DNA from: Methanobacteriota archaeon
Lineage (GTDB): Archaea > Methanobacteriota > Methanobacteria > Methanobacteriales > Methanobacteriaceae
Direction: 5' to 3'
Assembly: GCA_029556335.1 (NCBI GenBank)
Contig: JAKQFA010000019.1
Span: 1 to 52,972 of the forward strand
Length of the DNA: 52,972 nucleotides
Every line of letters begins with the position of its first letter. Positions within the stretch are counted from its first letter, which is position 1. A program made the translations under genes and the position numbers. Positions 37,356-47,955 of the stretch are shown one piece after another. Under the pieces are notes generated by a model that saw nothing but the letters and a program-made list of their open reading frames with translations, was not told the origin of the DNA and searched no databases.

Positions 37356-37402
37356 GTGCCTATTGGCAACCTGTTTCGAATATTTTTTTTATAAAAAAAA
37401 AT
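37356..37402. terminator. Bidirectional terminator pheT / DUF2207
   Basis: On the plus strand a hairpin GGTGCC-TATT-GGCAACC (37356-37372, one bulged A) is followed by T8 (37384-37391). On the minus strand the A9 at 37394-37402 reads as T9 just after the DUF2207 gene stop. A further ATGGG/CCCAT inverted pair is at 37340-37351. Both convergent genes thus have a T tract. Confidence 0.7.
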
Positions 37403-37419
37403 TATTTAATGGGGGGGTG

Positions 37420-39258
<1,839 letters not shown>

Positions 39259-39292
39259 GGTAGTTCACCCGGATATCCGTGCTCCTTGAAAT

Positions 39293-39856
39293 TTAGAATT
39301 TAACTTCTGGAACTTCCCTTTCAGTATCAACTACTTCAAAGAACTCTTCCTCCAGGAAGTTGAACTGGCTGGCCACCAAGTTACTGGGGAACATCTGTAT
39401 TTTGTTGTTGTACATCAACACCGTGTCGTTGTAGAACTGCCGGGAGTAGGCTATTTTGTCTTCGGTCTCGGATAGTTGTCTTTGCATGTCCTGAAAATTC
39501 TGGCTGGCCTTTAAATCAGGATAGTTCTCCGCCACCGCAAACAATGACTTTAAAGCCCCGGACAACACGTTGTTGGCCTCAGCGTTCTCCTGGGGGGTCT
39601 GTGCATTCATCAGATTGGCCCGGGCTCTGGTCACATTTTCGAGGACACCTTTTTCATGGGCAGCGTAGCCTTTAACCGTCTCCATCAGGTTAGGTATCAG
39701 GTCAGTTCTTCTTTTAAGCTGCACATCGATCTGGGACCAGGCATTTTTAACCCGGTTGCGAAGTTTTACCAAGCTGTTGTAGATGGAAACAAAGTAGACC
39801 AGAATTCCAATTATTATTAATAGTACAATTATACCTATGATCATCGTTACTGACAT
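39293..39856 (-). CDS. lemA: LemA family protein
   Basis: A 187-aa LemA protein: N-terminal membrane helix (5-26) then a helical bundle with the family motifs NRVKNAWSQIDVQLKRRTDLIPNL (split across two helices), ARANLMNAQ and YSRQFYNDTVLMYNNKIQMF. The role is not established. SD GGTGATATGTAA precedes the ATG. First gene of a lemA-DUF2207 pair. Confidence 0.93.
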   Translation of the reverse strand: MSVTMIIGIIVLLIIIGILVYFVSIYNSLVKLRNRVKNAWSQIDVQLKRRTDLIPNLMETVKGYAAHEKGVLENVTRARANLMNAQTPQENAEANNVLSGALKSLFAVAENYPDLKASQNFQDMQRQLSETEDKIAYSRQFYNDTVLMYNNKIQMFPSNLVASQFNFLEEEFFEVVDTEREVPEVKF

Positions 39857-40166
39857 TTACATATCACCCCATGTGAAGTGTTGGCTGTAAAATCCTATTT
39901 TGTCCTCTAAGCTAATATACGTTGGTGTGCTTAGACTATTTTTTCAGGGAGTAGCTTTAAAAAAAAAGTGCTGGGCCTACTTCCATATGGCGGGTTTTCC
40001 ACCAACCCCATCCACTCCCCCCCAGCTGGAGATGTATGGGTACAGGTACCTCTTACACCAGTTTTTCCCTATAGTAAGGTTTCCAGATAAAAGGGAAGAA
40101 AAAAAGGAGCTGCACCTATCCTTAACCGTATAGAACCCCGTGATATCCTGGATGGGCTTCTAAACT
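39857..40166. other. 310-bp gap, lemA promoter side
   Basis: The minus strand carries a TATA-like CGTATATTAG (about 39920-39911), suitable for lemA with a leader of about 35-40 nt. A run of nine A at about 39960-39968 and poly-purine stretches near 40090-40110 could serve as transcript ends. A plus-strand frame here has no binding site and no recognisable character. Nothing else seen. Confidence 0.4.
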
Positions 40167-40577
40167 TCACTGCCCCGTGACTGTCACTGTAAGGGTCCGG
40201 TGGCGTGGTCCGTCCAGTTCCACGAAGAATATGCTCTGCCAGGTCCCCAGCATCAACCGCCCCTCCTGGAAGGGCACGGTCTGGGATCCTCCCACCAGGA
40301 AGCCCCGGATGTGGGAGTCGGCGTTGTGGTCTATGCGGTCGTGGAGGTATCCTGCCCCGGTAGGTACCAATTTATCCAGGGCCACCAGGAAGTCTTCCTT
40401 CAGTCCGGATTCATTTTCGTTGATAACCACAGCAGAGGTGGAGTGGCGGCTGTAAATATTCACCAGGCCCTCCTTTAAGTTGCTACTCTCCACGGCCTCC
40501 TCCACTAGTCGGGTGATGTCCACCATTTCCAGGCGCTTACTGGTGTGCACATCCACCATCTGCCTAAACATCTGCAT
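40167..40577 (-). CDS. YjbQ / UPF0047 family protein
   Basis: A 136-aa UPF0047 protein. The signatures SRHSTSAVVINENESGLKED, DHNADSHIRGFLVGGSQTVP and LMLGTWQSIFFVELDGPR are the conserved core containing His and Asp residues of a possible metal or phosphate site. Bacterial YjbQ has weak thiamine-phosphate synthase activity, but the true role is unclear. It lies 82 nt after pyrI on the same strand. Confidence 0.92.
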   Translation of the reverse strand: MQMFRQMVDVHTSKRLEMVDITRLVEEAVESSNLKEGLVNIYSRHSTSAVVINENESGLKEDFLVALDKLVPTGAGYLHDRIDHNADSHIRGFLVGGSQTVPFQEGRLMLGTWQSIFFVELDGPRHRTLTVTVTGQ

Positions 40578-40659
40578 CCATTAAAACCCCCTCTATTTTC
40601 TCATTCCCCAAAACTAGGGATTGGTTAATCAGGTGAAGATAAAGGACCCTAAGATCCCC

Positions 40660-41133
40660 CTACAATGGGCCGAACTGTTCCTCGATCTCGGATTGGTCCA
40701 TGGCCCTTTCACAGTAGTAGCAACGCACCACCAGGGGTTCCTGGCTGGTGACGTAGAACAGGGAGTCCACGGGTTCCCCGGTGTTGGTGATGCAGTTAGG
40801 GTTGCCGCAGTTTATGATTCCACTGATCTTCTCCAGGAGATTAACTTTGCCCTTGGTGACAATTTCATAGTCCCTGATGATGTTGATGGTAGCGTGGGGT
40901 GCGATGAGGGCTATCTTATCCACCTCTCCTGATCTCAGTTCCCGGCCTTCGATCTTAACCAGGTCCTTGGCACCCATCTGGGTGGACTTGACGTTCATAC
41001 CAATGGTCACTGACGTGTCCTGGCTGGGCAGGTTCAGGATCTTCAGGACGTGCAGGGCCTTGTTGGCGGTGATGTGGTCGATGACCGTGCCGTTGCGTAT
41101 AGGTGTGACCTTCAGTTCCTTGGGAGTCTTCAT
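40660..41133 (-). CDS. pyrI: Aspartate carbamoyltransferase regulatory chain
   Basis: A 157-aa PyrI, the allosteric chain that binds nucleotides and zinc and joins PyrB trimers. The N-terminal domain shows GTVIDHITANKALHVLKIL; the C-terminal zinc domain has four cysteines, CGNPNC and CYYC. Length is typical. pyrB is not adjacent. GGGATGAG lies upstream of the ATG. Confidence 0.95.
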   Translation of the reverse strand: MKTPKELKVTPIRNGTVIDHITANKALHVLKILNLPSQDTSVTIGMNVKSTQMGAKDLVKIEGRELRSGEVDKIALIAPHATINIIRDYEIVTKGKVNLLEKISGIINCGNPNCITNTGEPVDSLFYVTSQEPLVVRCYYCERAMDQSEIEEQFGPL

Positions 41134-41302
41134 AGCTACTCATCCCCTCCTATCCTAAGGATGTGTATGGGGGGGTTAAGTTAATATAACTTTGTCCAGA
41201 AGAGAAACAATGGGGAAGAGTAATACGTTATCCCCATCCCCAACGAATCAGAGCATAAAAAAAAATTGCTAGTTGTAAACAGCAGAAACCGGATTGATCA
41301 GA

Positions 41303-41407
41303 TTGGACACCAGCACCGCACTTATCTTATCAGTTTTCATCTCTGTAGTGGGTGCCGCCCTCTACGAAATGGCCAGGTCCTACTACCAAAGAAGAGAGAA
41401 AAAGTAG
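41303..41407 (+). CDS. Single-TM microprotein (34 aa)
   Basis: A short frame from TTG 41303 encoding 34 aa: DTSTALILSVFISVVGAALY forms one membrane helix, then EMARSYYQRREKK, a strongly basic tail that fits the positive-inside rule. GGATTGATC lies just before the start; a TTG at 41294 is an alternative. An in-frame stop at 41276 bounds it. It converges with secD, 13 nt between stops. Codon composition resembles the neighbouring core genes. Function unknown. Confidence 0.5.
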   Translation: MDTSTALILSVFISVVGAALYEMARSYYQRREKK

Positions 41408-41420
41408 ACAGGCGTGCTGT

Positions 41421-42722
41421 TCACTTCCTTTTACGCTTCTTAGTTCTAGAACCTTTTTTACCCTTCCTGGTGCTTTGGGTTGTCTTTTTCTTGGTAGAAG
41501 CTGTGCTTATCTTTTTATCAATCACCAGGAGTTCCAGGAACTTGACGTAAACCGGCCGGGTGATGAAGATACCAATGAGCACCCCGATGATGGTGGTGAA
41601 GGCGAAGCCAGATAGGGTTCCAATACCACTGTAACCCCTGCTGAAGCCCACGTAGGCCAATGGCAGCATGGCTGCTATGAGGGTTCCGGCGGCGGCGAAG
41701 ATCACGAAGAAGGCACCCTTGATCCTGGCCTGGAATCCTGTTCTCCGGGAGGTGGTCTTCTTATCTCCCCTGAGCAACTCGTCGGTGATGATGATCTGGT
41801 CATCAACCCCGGTACCAATGGCCGCCAGTATACCTGCAATACCAGCCAGGTCCATGTTCCAGTTGATGACACTGGCGGTTCCCAGGATCAAGGTCAGCTC
41901 CGCCAGGCTGGTGAGGATGATGGGTATCACCAGGATGGGGGTGCGGTAGCGGATGAAGATGATGATGCTGATGACCAAGAGGGCCAGTAAACCTGCCAGG
42001 AAGGCCCCATCCAAAAACTGACTGCCCAGCTCCGCGGAGACACTGCTCACCCCTTCGATGTTGACCTTCACCGGCAGGGCACCGGACTGTAACACGGTCT
42101 GGATGGTCTTAGCCTGGTTTTGCGCCTCTTCAGGTGTCTTTTCTGTTCCACTTACTTCCACATCGGTGGAGGCTGTGCCTGTGGCCAGGCCCGGGTCCAG
42201 GGTGGGTGAGGAGATGAGCTGGTCATCCAGGTACATGTCCACCGGGGCGTTGGCCTGGCCCCTGGCCACCTCTGCGAACTTCTTAGCCCCCTCGGTGGAG
42301 ATGGTGAAGGGCACGTGCCACTGGGTTCCGGTGATCTGGTAGGGCGATACCTTGGTTATATCCGAACCAACCAGGGCGGTCTGGTTGTTTATTTTAACCT
42401 CAAATTTACCAGGGGTGCCCACTACTTCAGCCACCTGATCGGGTGAAACCCCGGCGATCTCCACCAAGACGGCCTGATCACCGCTGGCCCGGACCTTAAC
42501 ATCTTTAACTCCGAAGATGTTCATTCTACGGTCCAGAACCGCTGTGACGGTGTTCATGGTCTCTGCATCCACTGGATGTTCCAGGCCGATCAGGATGATG
42601 GATCCTCCCTTAAGATCCAGTCCCTGATCTATCCCATTGATGGAGATGGAGGCAAAGCTCCCCACCAGGAGAACGATGAGGAGAATAACCCTCCAGTCCT
42701 TGATAAACTCTTTGAAATTCAT
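41421..42722 (-). CDS. secD: Protein export subunit SecD
   Basis: A 433-aa archaeal SecD. First helix about 11-28, then the D1 motif GLDLKGGSIILIGL, a large extracytoplasmic domain, and five C-terminal helices with AGILAAIGTGVDDQIIITDE and FAFTTIIGVLIGIFITRPVY. A 25-residue basic tail (KKKTTQSTRKGKKGSRTKKR...) ends the protein. With SecF it assists protein translocation through SecYE. It starts 1 nt after the secF stop. Confidence 0.96.
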   Translation of the reverse strand: MNFKEFIKDWRVILLIVLLVGSFASISINGIDQGLDLKGGSIILIGLEHPVDAETMNTVTAVLDRRMNIFGVKDVKVRASGDQAVLVEIAGVSPDQVAEVVGTPGKFEVKINNQTALVGSDITKVSPYQITGTQWHVPFTISTEGAKKFAEVARGQANAPVDMYLDDQLISSPTLDPGLATGTASTDVEVSGTEKTPEEAQNQAKTIQTVLQSGALPVKVNIEGVSSVSAELGSQFLDGAFLAGLLALLVISIIIFIRYRTPILVIPIILTSLAELTLILGTASVINWNMDLAGIAGILAAIGTGVDDQIIITDELLRGDKKTTSRRTGFQARIKGAFFVIFAAAGTLIAAMLPLAYVGFSRGYSGIGTLSGFAFTTIIGVLIGIFITRPVYVKFLELLVIDKKISTASTKKKTTQSTRKGKKGSRTKKRKRK

Positions 42723-42723
42723 T

Positions 42724-43560
42724 TTAGCGTGCCTCCATGTACCATCGGAGTATTCCCAGGTTCATGACCCAGGTGGTCATAATGTCCGCCACCAGTCCAA
42801 TGATGAGTACCGCGGCGATATCGGCCAGGGTGGAAGCCGCAGGTATGAAGAGGGCCACCACCAGGTACAGGGCTACCATGGCACCTATGGCTGCTATGGT
42901 CATGGTTAAACCTGTTCCCATGGCCTTCATAGCCCTTTCTGTGACGGTTCCCTTTTTATCCTTCAAGACCCGGGTGGTTAATAGGATGTCGGTGTCCACA
43001 CTGTAACCAATGAGCATCAGCAGTCCACCCACCGAGGCCATGGATAGGGGGATGCCCAAGAGGCTCATCCCACCTATGGCGATTATGATATCCGAGGCAG
43101 CTGCAATTATAACTGCCAGGGATGGTACCATGCTACGGAAGATGATGAATACGGTGATACTCATAAAGAGGAAGGCGAAGGCCAGGGCGTAGTACACCTG
43201 GGTCAGGGCCTCTTGACTTAAAAGAGCACCCACGGATCGGTAACTTTCTATGGTGGCTGTTCCCTCCAGTACGTCACTGAGTTTCGTCACATCCACGTTC
43301 CCTGATATCTCCACCTGGGCCTGGGTGCCGGTGATGGACACTACATCCACCACTGGGTTTCCCATTCCAGTGGATATGATGTTTTCCAGTTCACTCTGAC
43401 TCACCGGCTTTTCCAGATTTAAAACAGTGGTTGTTCCACCATCCAAGTCTATACTTCCTGGAAGTCCGTTAACTGCCACCAGCACCAGGCTTAGAATGGT
43501 TACAATAAGGGGGATGATGATGATTGGCTTGTAAGATGATTGTAGTAGTTTCTCTTTCAT
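42724..43560 (-). CDS. secF: Protein export subunit SecF
   Basis: A 278-aa SecF with six helices. It has the short LDGGTTTVLNLEKP motif and the core SVGGLLMLIGYSVDTDILLTTR. ATG 43560 is chosen because GGTGAATGCC directly precedes it; a TTG at 43572 would include that site. It follows a flavodoxin gene by 15 nt and precedes secD. Confidence 0.95.
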   Translation of the reverse strand: MKEKLLQSSYKPIIIIPLIVTILSLVLVAVNGLPGSIDLDGGTTTVLNLEKPVSQSELENIISTGMGNPVVDVVSITGTQAQVEISGNVDVTKLSDVLEGTATIESYRSVGALLSQEALTQVYYALAFAFLFMSITVFIIFRSMVPSLAVIIAAASDIIIAIGGMSLLGIPLSMASVGGLLMLIGYSVDTDILLTTRVLKDKKGTVTERAMKAMGTGLTMTIAAIGAMVALYLVVALFIPAASTLADIAAVLIIGLVADIMTTWVMNLGILRWYMEAR

Positions 43561-43575
43561 GGCATTCACCAAGTT

Positions 43576-44109
43576 CTAAAATCCGTAGATGGGAAGGTCC
43601 AGTTCCTGGACCGCGTTTTTAACTTCCTCTTCAATTTCCAATTCAGATAGGCCACCAGTACCTATGATGAAGGAGTTCACCAGGCGTCCGCCCCGGGCTT
43701 CGATTTTCTCCCGCATACGATTTATAACCTGGCGGGCGGCCCGGTTACCCATGGTGGCGAAGGTGGCTTGGCCAGCAGTGTTACGCCCCACTGTGGTGAA
43801 GGGTATCACATCCTTGCCCTGGAGCTTGCACTGGTCTATGAGGGTGATGATGGCGGGGGCGGGCTTGGAAGCCCAGGTGGGGCCTCCGATGTATATCAAA
43901 CCATAAGGGGATAGATCGATCTTTTCAGGTTTTATATTGGTTTTATTCTCTCTAACAGCATCTAGGGCTGATTTAAAATAATTCAAGGGACCCGTACGGT
44001 CGGTGAGGTCAGTAACCTCCACTAGGTCAGCTCCAACTTCCTTGGCCAGTGTTTTAGCTACCATCGCAGTTTTCCGGGTCCGGGAGTAAAACAAAATCAC
44101 AGTCTTCAT
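43576..44109 (-). CDS. Flavodoxin-like protein
   Basis: A 177-aa flavodoxin fold: KTVILFYSRTRKTAMVAKTLA (1st strand and FMN phosphate loop), YIGGPTWASKPAPAI (second FMN loop) and FTTVGRNTAGQATF (third). It probably carries electrons via FMN. GAGG precedes two adjacent ATGs (44112 and 44109); I use the latter. A TATA box ACCTTATATGG lies at about 44220-44210. It leads the secFD transcript with no obvious functional link. Confidence 0.88.
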   Translation of the reverse strand: MKTVILFYSRTRKTAMVAKTLAKEVGADLVEVTDLTDRTGPLNYFKSALDAVRENKTNIKPEKIDLSPYGLIYIGGPTWASKPAPAIITLIDQCKLQGKDVIPFTTVGRNTAGQATFATMGNRAARQVINRMREKIEARGGRLVNSFIIGTGGLSELEIEEEVKNAVQELDLPIYGF

Positions 44110-44283
44110 CATAATGCCTCGCAACTATCCCCCAGGTAGAAAACCAGAACAACCGCCATTACCCGGGACTTAGAGGTTCTACACTGGCTCATAATTTTTA
44201 TACTCTACCATATAAGGTTTAGGCTTAAAGCTGGATCTGCATCTAAAACCCCAGCTATACCATTAAAGGTAAGACATCCAGTT

Positions 44284-45294
44284 CTAGGGGTGTAAGCCTA
44301 TGCTCTCCAGGGATAAGGTCTCAGGGAAGCCGCACATCAGGTTCATGTTCTGCACCGCCACTCCAGATGCTCCCTTGACCAGGTTGTCAATGGCTGACAC
44401 CACCACCAGGCGTCCGTTTTCATCGGACTGGAATGCCCCGACGTGGCAGTAGTTAGACCCCCGCACCGAACTGAGGCGGGGTACTTCACCATCTGCCAGT
44501 ACCCTGATGAAGGGTTCTTCCTGGTAGAACTTCTGGTAGAGATCCACCATTGAATCAGTGTCCACCTCCTCCCGGGGGTAGCAGTGCAGGGTGCTTAGTA
44601 TGCCCCTGATAACCGGCACCAGGTGGGGGGTGAATCCCACCTTCACTGGTGAGTACTCAGATAGCTTCTCCTGTATCTCAGGCATGTGCCTGTGGCTGGC
44701 CAGGTTGTAGGCCACCACGTTATCAGCACAGTTGGGGTAGTGGGTGGTTATGGTGGGTTTGATCCCGGCGCCACTGACTCCGCTCTTGGAGTCCACAATT
44801 ATGAAGTCCACCATTTCCTCGTTCACCAGGGGCAGGGCGGCTAGGATGGCCCCGGTGGGGTAGCAGCCAGGGTTGGCCACCAGCTGGGCCTTCTTTATGG
44901 ACTCCCGGTAGATCTCAGGCATCCCATACACAGCATCCAGGGGGTGGGTGTGCTTTAAACCATACCACTTCTGGTAGGTTTCCAGGTCCTTGAAGCGGTA
45001 GTCTCCACTTAGATCCACCACCTTCATGCCCTTCTCCACCAGTGGGGGTACGATGTTCATGGAGGCCCCGTGGGGGGTGGCTGTGAAGACCAGATCAGCA
45101 TCCAAATCTCCGGGTGAGATATCCTGGAATTTCAAATCCATATCCTGGAGATGGGGATGTACCTTGCTGATGTACTGTCCTGCGTGCTGCCGGGATGTGG
45201 CCGCCACCACCTCCACCTGGGGATGGTTGTGCATAAATCTTAAGAGTTCTCCACCAGTGTAGCCACTGGCCCCTATTATAGCTACTTGTAACAT
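44284..45294 (-). CDS. argC: N-acetyl-gamma-glutamyl-phosphate reductase
   Basis: A 336-aa ArgC, third step of arginine synthesis. N-terminal AIIGASGYTGGELLR binds NADP, VANPGCYPTGAILAALPL holds the catalytic Cys, and HRHMPEI and GFTPHLVPVIRGI follow. The ATG at 45294 is preceded by TTGGTGAGC, which serves as binding site rather than start. argB and argJ lie 5-8 kb to the right, separated by the arsenic-type operon. Confidence 0.96.
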   Translation of the reverse strand: MLQVAIIGASGYTGGELLRFMHNHPQVEVVAATSRQHAGQYISKVHPHLQDMDLKFQDISPGDLDADLVFTATPHGASMNIVPPLVEKGMKVVDLSGDYRFKDLETYQKWYGLKHTHPLDAVYGMPEIYRESIKKAQLVANPGCYPTGAILAALPLVNEEMVDFIIVDSKSGVSGAGIKPTITTHYPNCADNVVAYNLASHRHMPEIQEKLSEYSPVKVGFTPHLVPVIRGILSTLHCYPREEVDTDSMVDLYQKFYQEEPFIRVLADGEVPRLSSVRGSNYCHVGAFQSDENGRLVVVSAIDNLVKGASGVAVQNMNLMCGFPETLSLESIGLHP

Positions 45295-46080
45295 GATGCT
45301 CACCAAATTGATCCTTAGGGATTAACTTCACTATGATTATATCACCTAGTAGGGGATAAGGGTTGCCCTTACCGATTCCCTTAACAGACTGGTTTATGGG
45401 CTGACCATGGAATTAGGGGGGATTTCCCTGGCATAGCACCCCTCTACTAGGAGGGATGGTGAAATAGGTGTAAGCACATGCTGGTGGAGAATTATTAACA
45501 ACCTCCCACTAGTTCTTAACAAATTATAAATCCAGTTATAGGTCCAATAGGGCATAGATATTTCCTGTAAAGACCCGGTATCCTTAAAAGACCATACCCT
45601 GGTAGGTGTATGATTAGTGGAGCAGGGAGTATCTTAAGAACCATTTCCAGAGTGCTGGTTCGGGTAGTTAGAGATTAACTGAATTCCTTTTGATAAAACC
45701 ATCATTAAATGGTAGGATACGGAGTTGATAGGACTTTAAAAGCAGTTCATCCTAAGCTGTCATATAAAAACCCTTAAAATACTCGGTAAACGTCGAAAAG
45801 GGCATAGAACACCCGGAAATACGGGGATTAAATGAAAAGATTTATATGTCATGGCTGGATGATCATCATTTGTCCAATGATAGGCTCTCCAATCCCTGTT
45901 TGGAGGCCTGGACACGGAGGCGGTGTTTTCGTCGGTGAGTGCACAATATTGTTATTGTTAACGGTTTTTGTGCCTCACCATCTACGCCATGCTTACTTTT
46001 TCTACCAGTACCCCCTGATGGCCTGGTCATCAGTCCAGTTTAAAAATGTTCTAACACCCATTCAAGGTGCTACTGGGGGG
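45295..46080. other. 786-bp region without a convincing gene
   Basis: I find no recognised gene. The minus strand near 45330-45345 has GATATAATC, a possible argC TATA box. A hairpin CCCTC-TACTAG-GAGGG lies near 45439-45454 and partly matches an inverted CCTAGTAGGGG at about 45345-45355. On the plus strand TATA CATATAAAA (about 45761-45769) precedes a frame from ATG 45832 to 46122 (96 aa, hydrophobic, with GGGGATTAA before it); it overlaps the next gene end-to-end and resembles nothing I know. No tRNA cloverleaf was seen. Confidence 0.4.
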
Positions 46081-46725
46081 TTAATCATCTTCAAGGGCAT
46101 CCTGGAAGGCCTCTTTGTGTAAGTTGGCGGCTATCTCCTTTTTACACTCGTCATCAGAAAATAGTCGCATCCTGGGGGCGCGGCAGGGGTAGTGCTGGAT
46201 CTTGAGCCCGGCCTTGATGGGGAGGTTAATGGTGCTTTCCCCCTTCAACTCCTGGGCTAGGTAGTGGGTGGAGCCACAGGGTGAGCATCGCAGCACCTGG
46301 ATATCCACCACCCGATCACCCTGACAGTTGATCCTGACCACCGGGCGTCCGAATCTTGCCACGAACTCGTCATAGGTGGGGTTTCCGTTTTCTATGAGGT
46401 CACACATGTTCTCTGGGCAGGTGACATTGCCGTAGCTGGTTAACTGCTTTTTAAATCCCTCACCCCTCCATGCACCCACTATGATCCAGTCCACCTTTTG
46501 GTGGATGAGGTTCACCAGGTCCAGGGAGAGATCCGGGTGCAGGATGTAGGTGATGACCAGGTCTGCCCCCTCTATCCTGGCCAGTTCCTCCCCTGGGATA
46601 TCCACCTCATCAGCGAAGGCATCCATGGGGGGTTCCAGTACTATAAATTCGGTTTCAAATTCTTCTTTAATGGTGGCGTAGGCCCGTTCTCCATAGGGGC
46701 CGTCACTTACTATGGCTACTTTCAT
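46081..46725 (-). CDS. DUF166 family protein
   Basis: A 214-aa protein beginning MKVAIVSDGPYGERAYATIK, typical of DUF166 (COG1810), with conserved cysteines in VTCPENMCDL, LRCSPCGSTHYLAQ and HYPCRAP, suggestive of metal or thiol chemistry. Function not established. ATG 46725 is preferred, with GTGATACCT before it. It starts 5 nt after the ArsC-like stop and is the last gene of the arsenic-type operon; its link to arsenic is only positional. Confidence 0.78.
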   Translation of the reverse strand: MKVAIVSDGPYGERAYATIKEEFETEFIVLEPPMDAFADEVDIPGEELARIEGADLVITYILHPDLSLDLVNLIHQKVDWIIVGAWRGEGFKKQLTSYGNVTCPENMCDLIENGNPTYDEFVARFGRPVVRINCQGDRVVDIQVLRCSPCGSTHYLAQELKGESTINLPIKAGLKIQHYPCRAPRMRLFSDDECKKEIAANLHKEAFQDALEDD

Positions 46726-46730
46726 AGGTA

Positions 46731-47183
46731 TCACTTCTTTTTAGGTGGGGGTGATGGCTTAAACTGCTCCTTGACCCAGTTCTGGATCTGGTCCCGGATG
46801 ACTCTGAACTGTTGCAACTTTTCCTCCAGGGTCTGGTCCCCCTCTACAGGGATGTCCCGGGGATCCGGGAATACCTTCTGTATAAACACAGCAGCACTTA
46901 AGGATACGGGGCACTCATCCCCTTCCCCAGCACATAATAAGACCACCCAGTCAAATTCCTGGTCCATGAATTTTTCAAGGCCCTCTGACTCCAGGGTAAC
47001 TGTATCAACCCCAAGCTCCTCCAGGACTTCTAGGGTCAGGGGGTTGATGGGCCGGGGATCCAGGCCAGCACTCCAGACTTGGTAGTGGTCACCGTAGAGG
47101 TGCCGAAGAAGGCCCTCCGCCAGTTGGGACCGGCCGGAGTTATTACGGCAGATGAAGAGCACCTTTTCTTTTTCTTTACTCAT
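46731..47183 (-). CDS. arsC: Arsenate reductase, low-MW phosphatase fold
   Basis: A 150-aa ArsC of the thioredoxin-dependent (LMW phosphatase) type. The P-loop is CRNNSGRSQ with Cys12, and the Cys84-x6-Cys91 pair (LLCAGEGDECP) with FPDPRD matches the redox relay of the S. aureus enzyme. It would reduce arsenate to arsenite. The usual CTGNSCRS is here CRNNSGRS. The C-terminus is a basic-proline tail (PSPPPKKK). It lies 18 nt after the ABC permease. Confidence 0.88.
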   Translation of the reverse strand: MSKEKEKVLFICRNNSGRSQLAEGLLRHLYGDHYQVWSAGLDPRPINPLTLEVLEELGVDTVTLESEGLEKFMDQEFDWVVLLCAGEGDECPVSLSAAVFIQKVFPDPRDIPVEGDQTLEEKLQQFRVIRDQIQNWVKEQFKPSPPPKKK

Positions 47184-47201
47184 TTATTATCACCTTTGGA
47201 T

Positions 47202-47954
47202 CTAGATACGCATGGCTAAGGTTTTCTTGTGGATCTTCACAGCCAGGACAAAGAACATCAGGGTGAATAGGATGATGGCTAAGAAGTCCAGCCATATGGG
47301 ATAGTAACTAACGTTTTGCAGGGAGTAACGGGTAATATCCGTGAAGTAGGTTAGGGGGGATAGGGAAGCTATGATCTTACCCCAAAAGGGCATGCTCTCC
47401 AGGGGGATGAAGATGCCGCTGATGAATACCAGGGGGAACTTGATGAGGGAGCTGATCATCATGACGTTGGAGGGAGCGTTGGTGGGTGGAGTGGCCAGTA
47501 AGAGGCCCAGTGATGAGAAGCACAGGGAAGCCAGGCCGATCCCCATAACGAGAACCAGGGTATGGATGGGGATGACATCCAATGCCAGTCCAATAAGTAC
47601 TGGTACCAGGGAGATGAAAAACCCGAATAGAACCGAGGCCAACATGTCACCCATGATTAGGGTGTGAATTGATATGGGACAGGCCATCAGCCGCTCCAGG
47701 GTCTTCATCTGCGACTCCCAGGGAATTATAACCGGGGACACCGAGGTGGCGGTGAAGAGCATGGTCATTCCGATGAGGCCCGAGATGAGGAAATCAGTGG
47801 ACAAATTCTTACTACCAGTTAAGAAGGCCAGAAACAGGAACAATGGTATCAGTACCCCAAATATGATTACTGGCCCCTTCAGGTAGTAGATCAGGATGTC
47901 CTTTTTCATGATGGACAGGGAACGTTTGAACTGGTCCAGGTAGAGGCTGTGCAC
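47202..47954 (-). CDS. ABC-2 type transporter permease
   Basis: A 250-aa permease with six predicted helices and the ABC-2 motif LKFPLVFISGIFIPLESMP-like segment near 165-185 (SSLIKFPLVFISGIFIPL), followed by a SPLTYFTDITRYSL region. The start is GTG 47954, 1 nt after the ATPase stop, with GGAGGACC as binding site; the frame is open further upstream but that part lies over the ATPase gene. Together with the ATPase it forms an exporter whose substrate is unknown. Confidence 0.88.
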   Translation of the reverse strand: MHSLYLDQFKRSLSIMKKDILIYYLKGPVIIFGVLIPLFLFLAFLTGSKNLSTDFLISGLIGMTMLFTATSVSPVIIPWESQMKTLERLMACPISIHTLIMGDMLASVLFGFFISLVPVLIGLALDVIPIHTLVLVMGIGLASLCFSSLGLLLATPPTNAPSNVMMISSLIKFPLVFISGIFIPLESMPFWGKIIASLSPLTYFTDITRYSLQNVSYYPIWLDFLAIILFTLMFFVLAVKIHKKTLAMRI

Positions 47955-47955
47955 C

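Noticed and set aside
39900..40133. Plus-strand frame in the lemA promoter gap
   Set aside because: No binding site, low-complexity Pro/Lys composition, and it lies over promoter elements.
45650..45690. GGTTCGGGTAG resembling a tRNA T-arm
   Set aside because: No matching acceptor stem, anticodon arm or D-arm could be built around it.
45832..46122. 96-codon hydrophobic frame with possible TATA and binding site
   Set aside because: Not recognisable, overlaps the end of the DUF166 gene and has no clear domain; kept only as part of the gap description.
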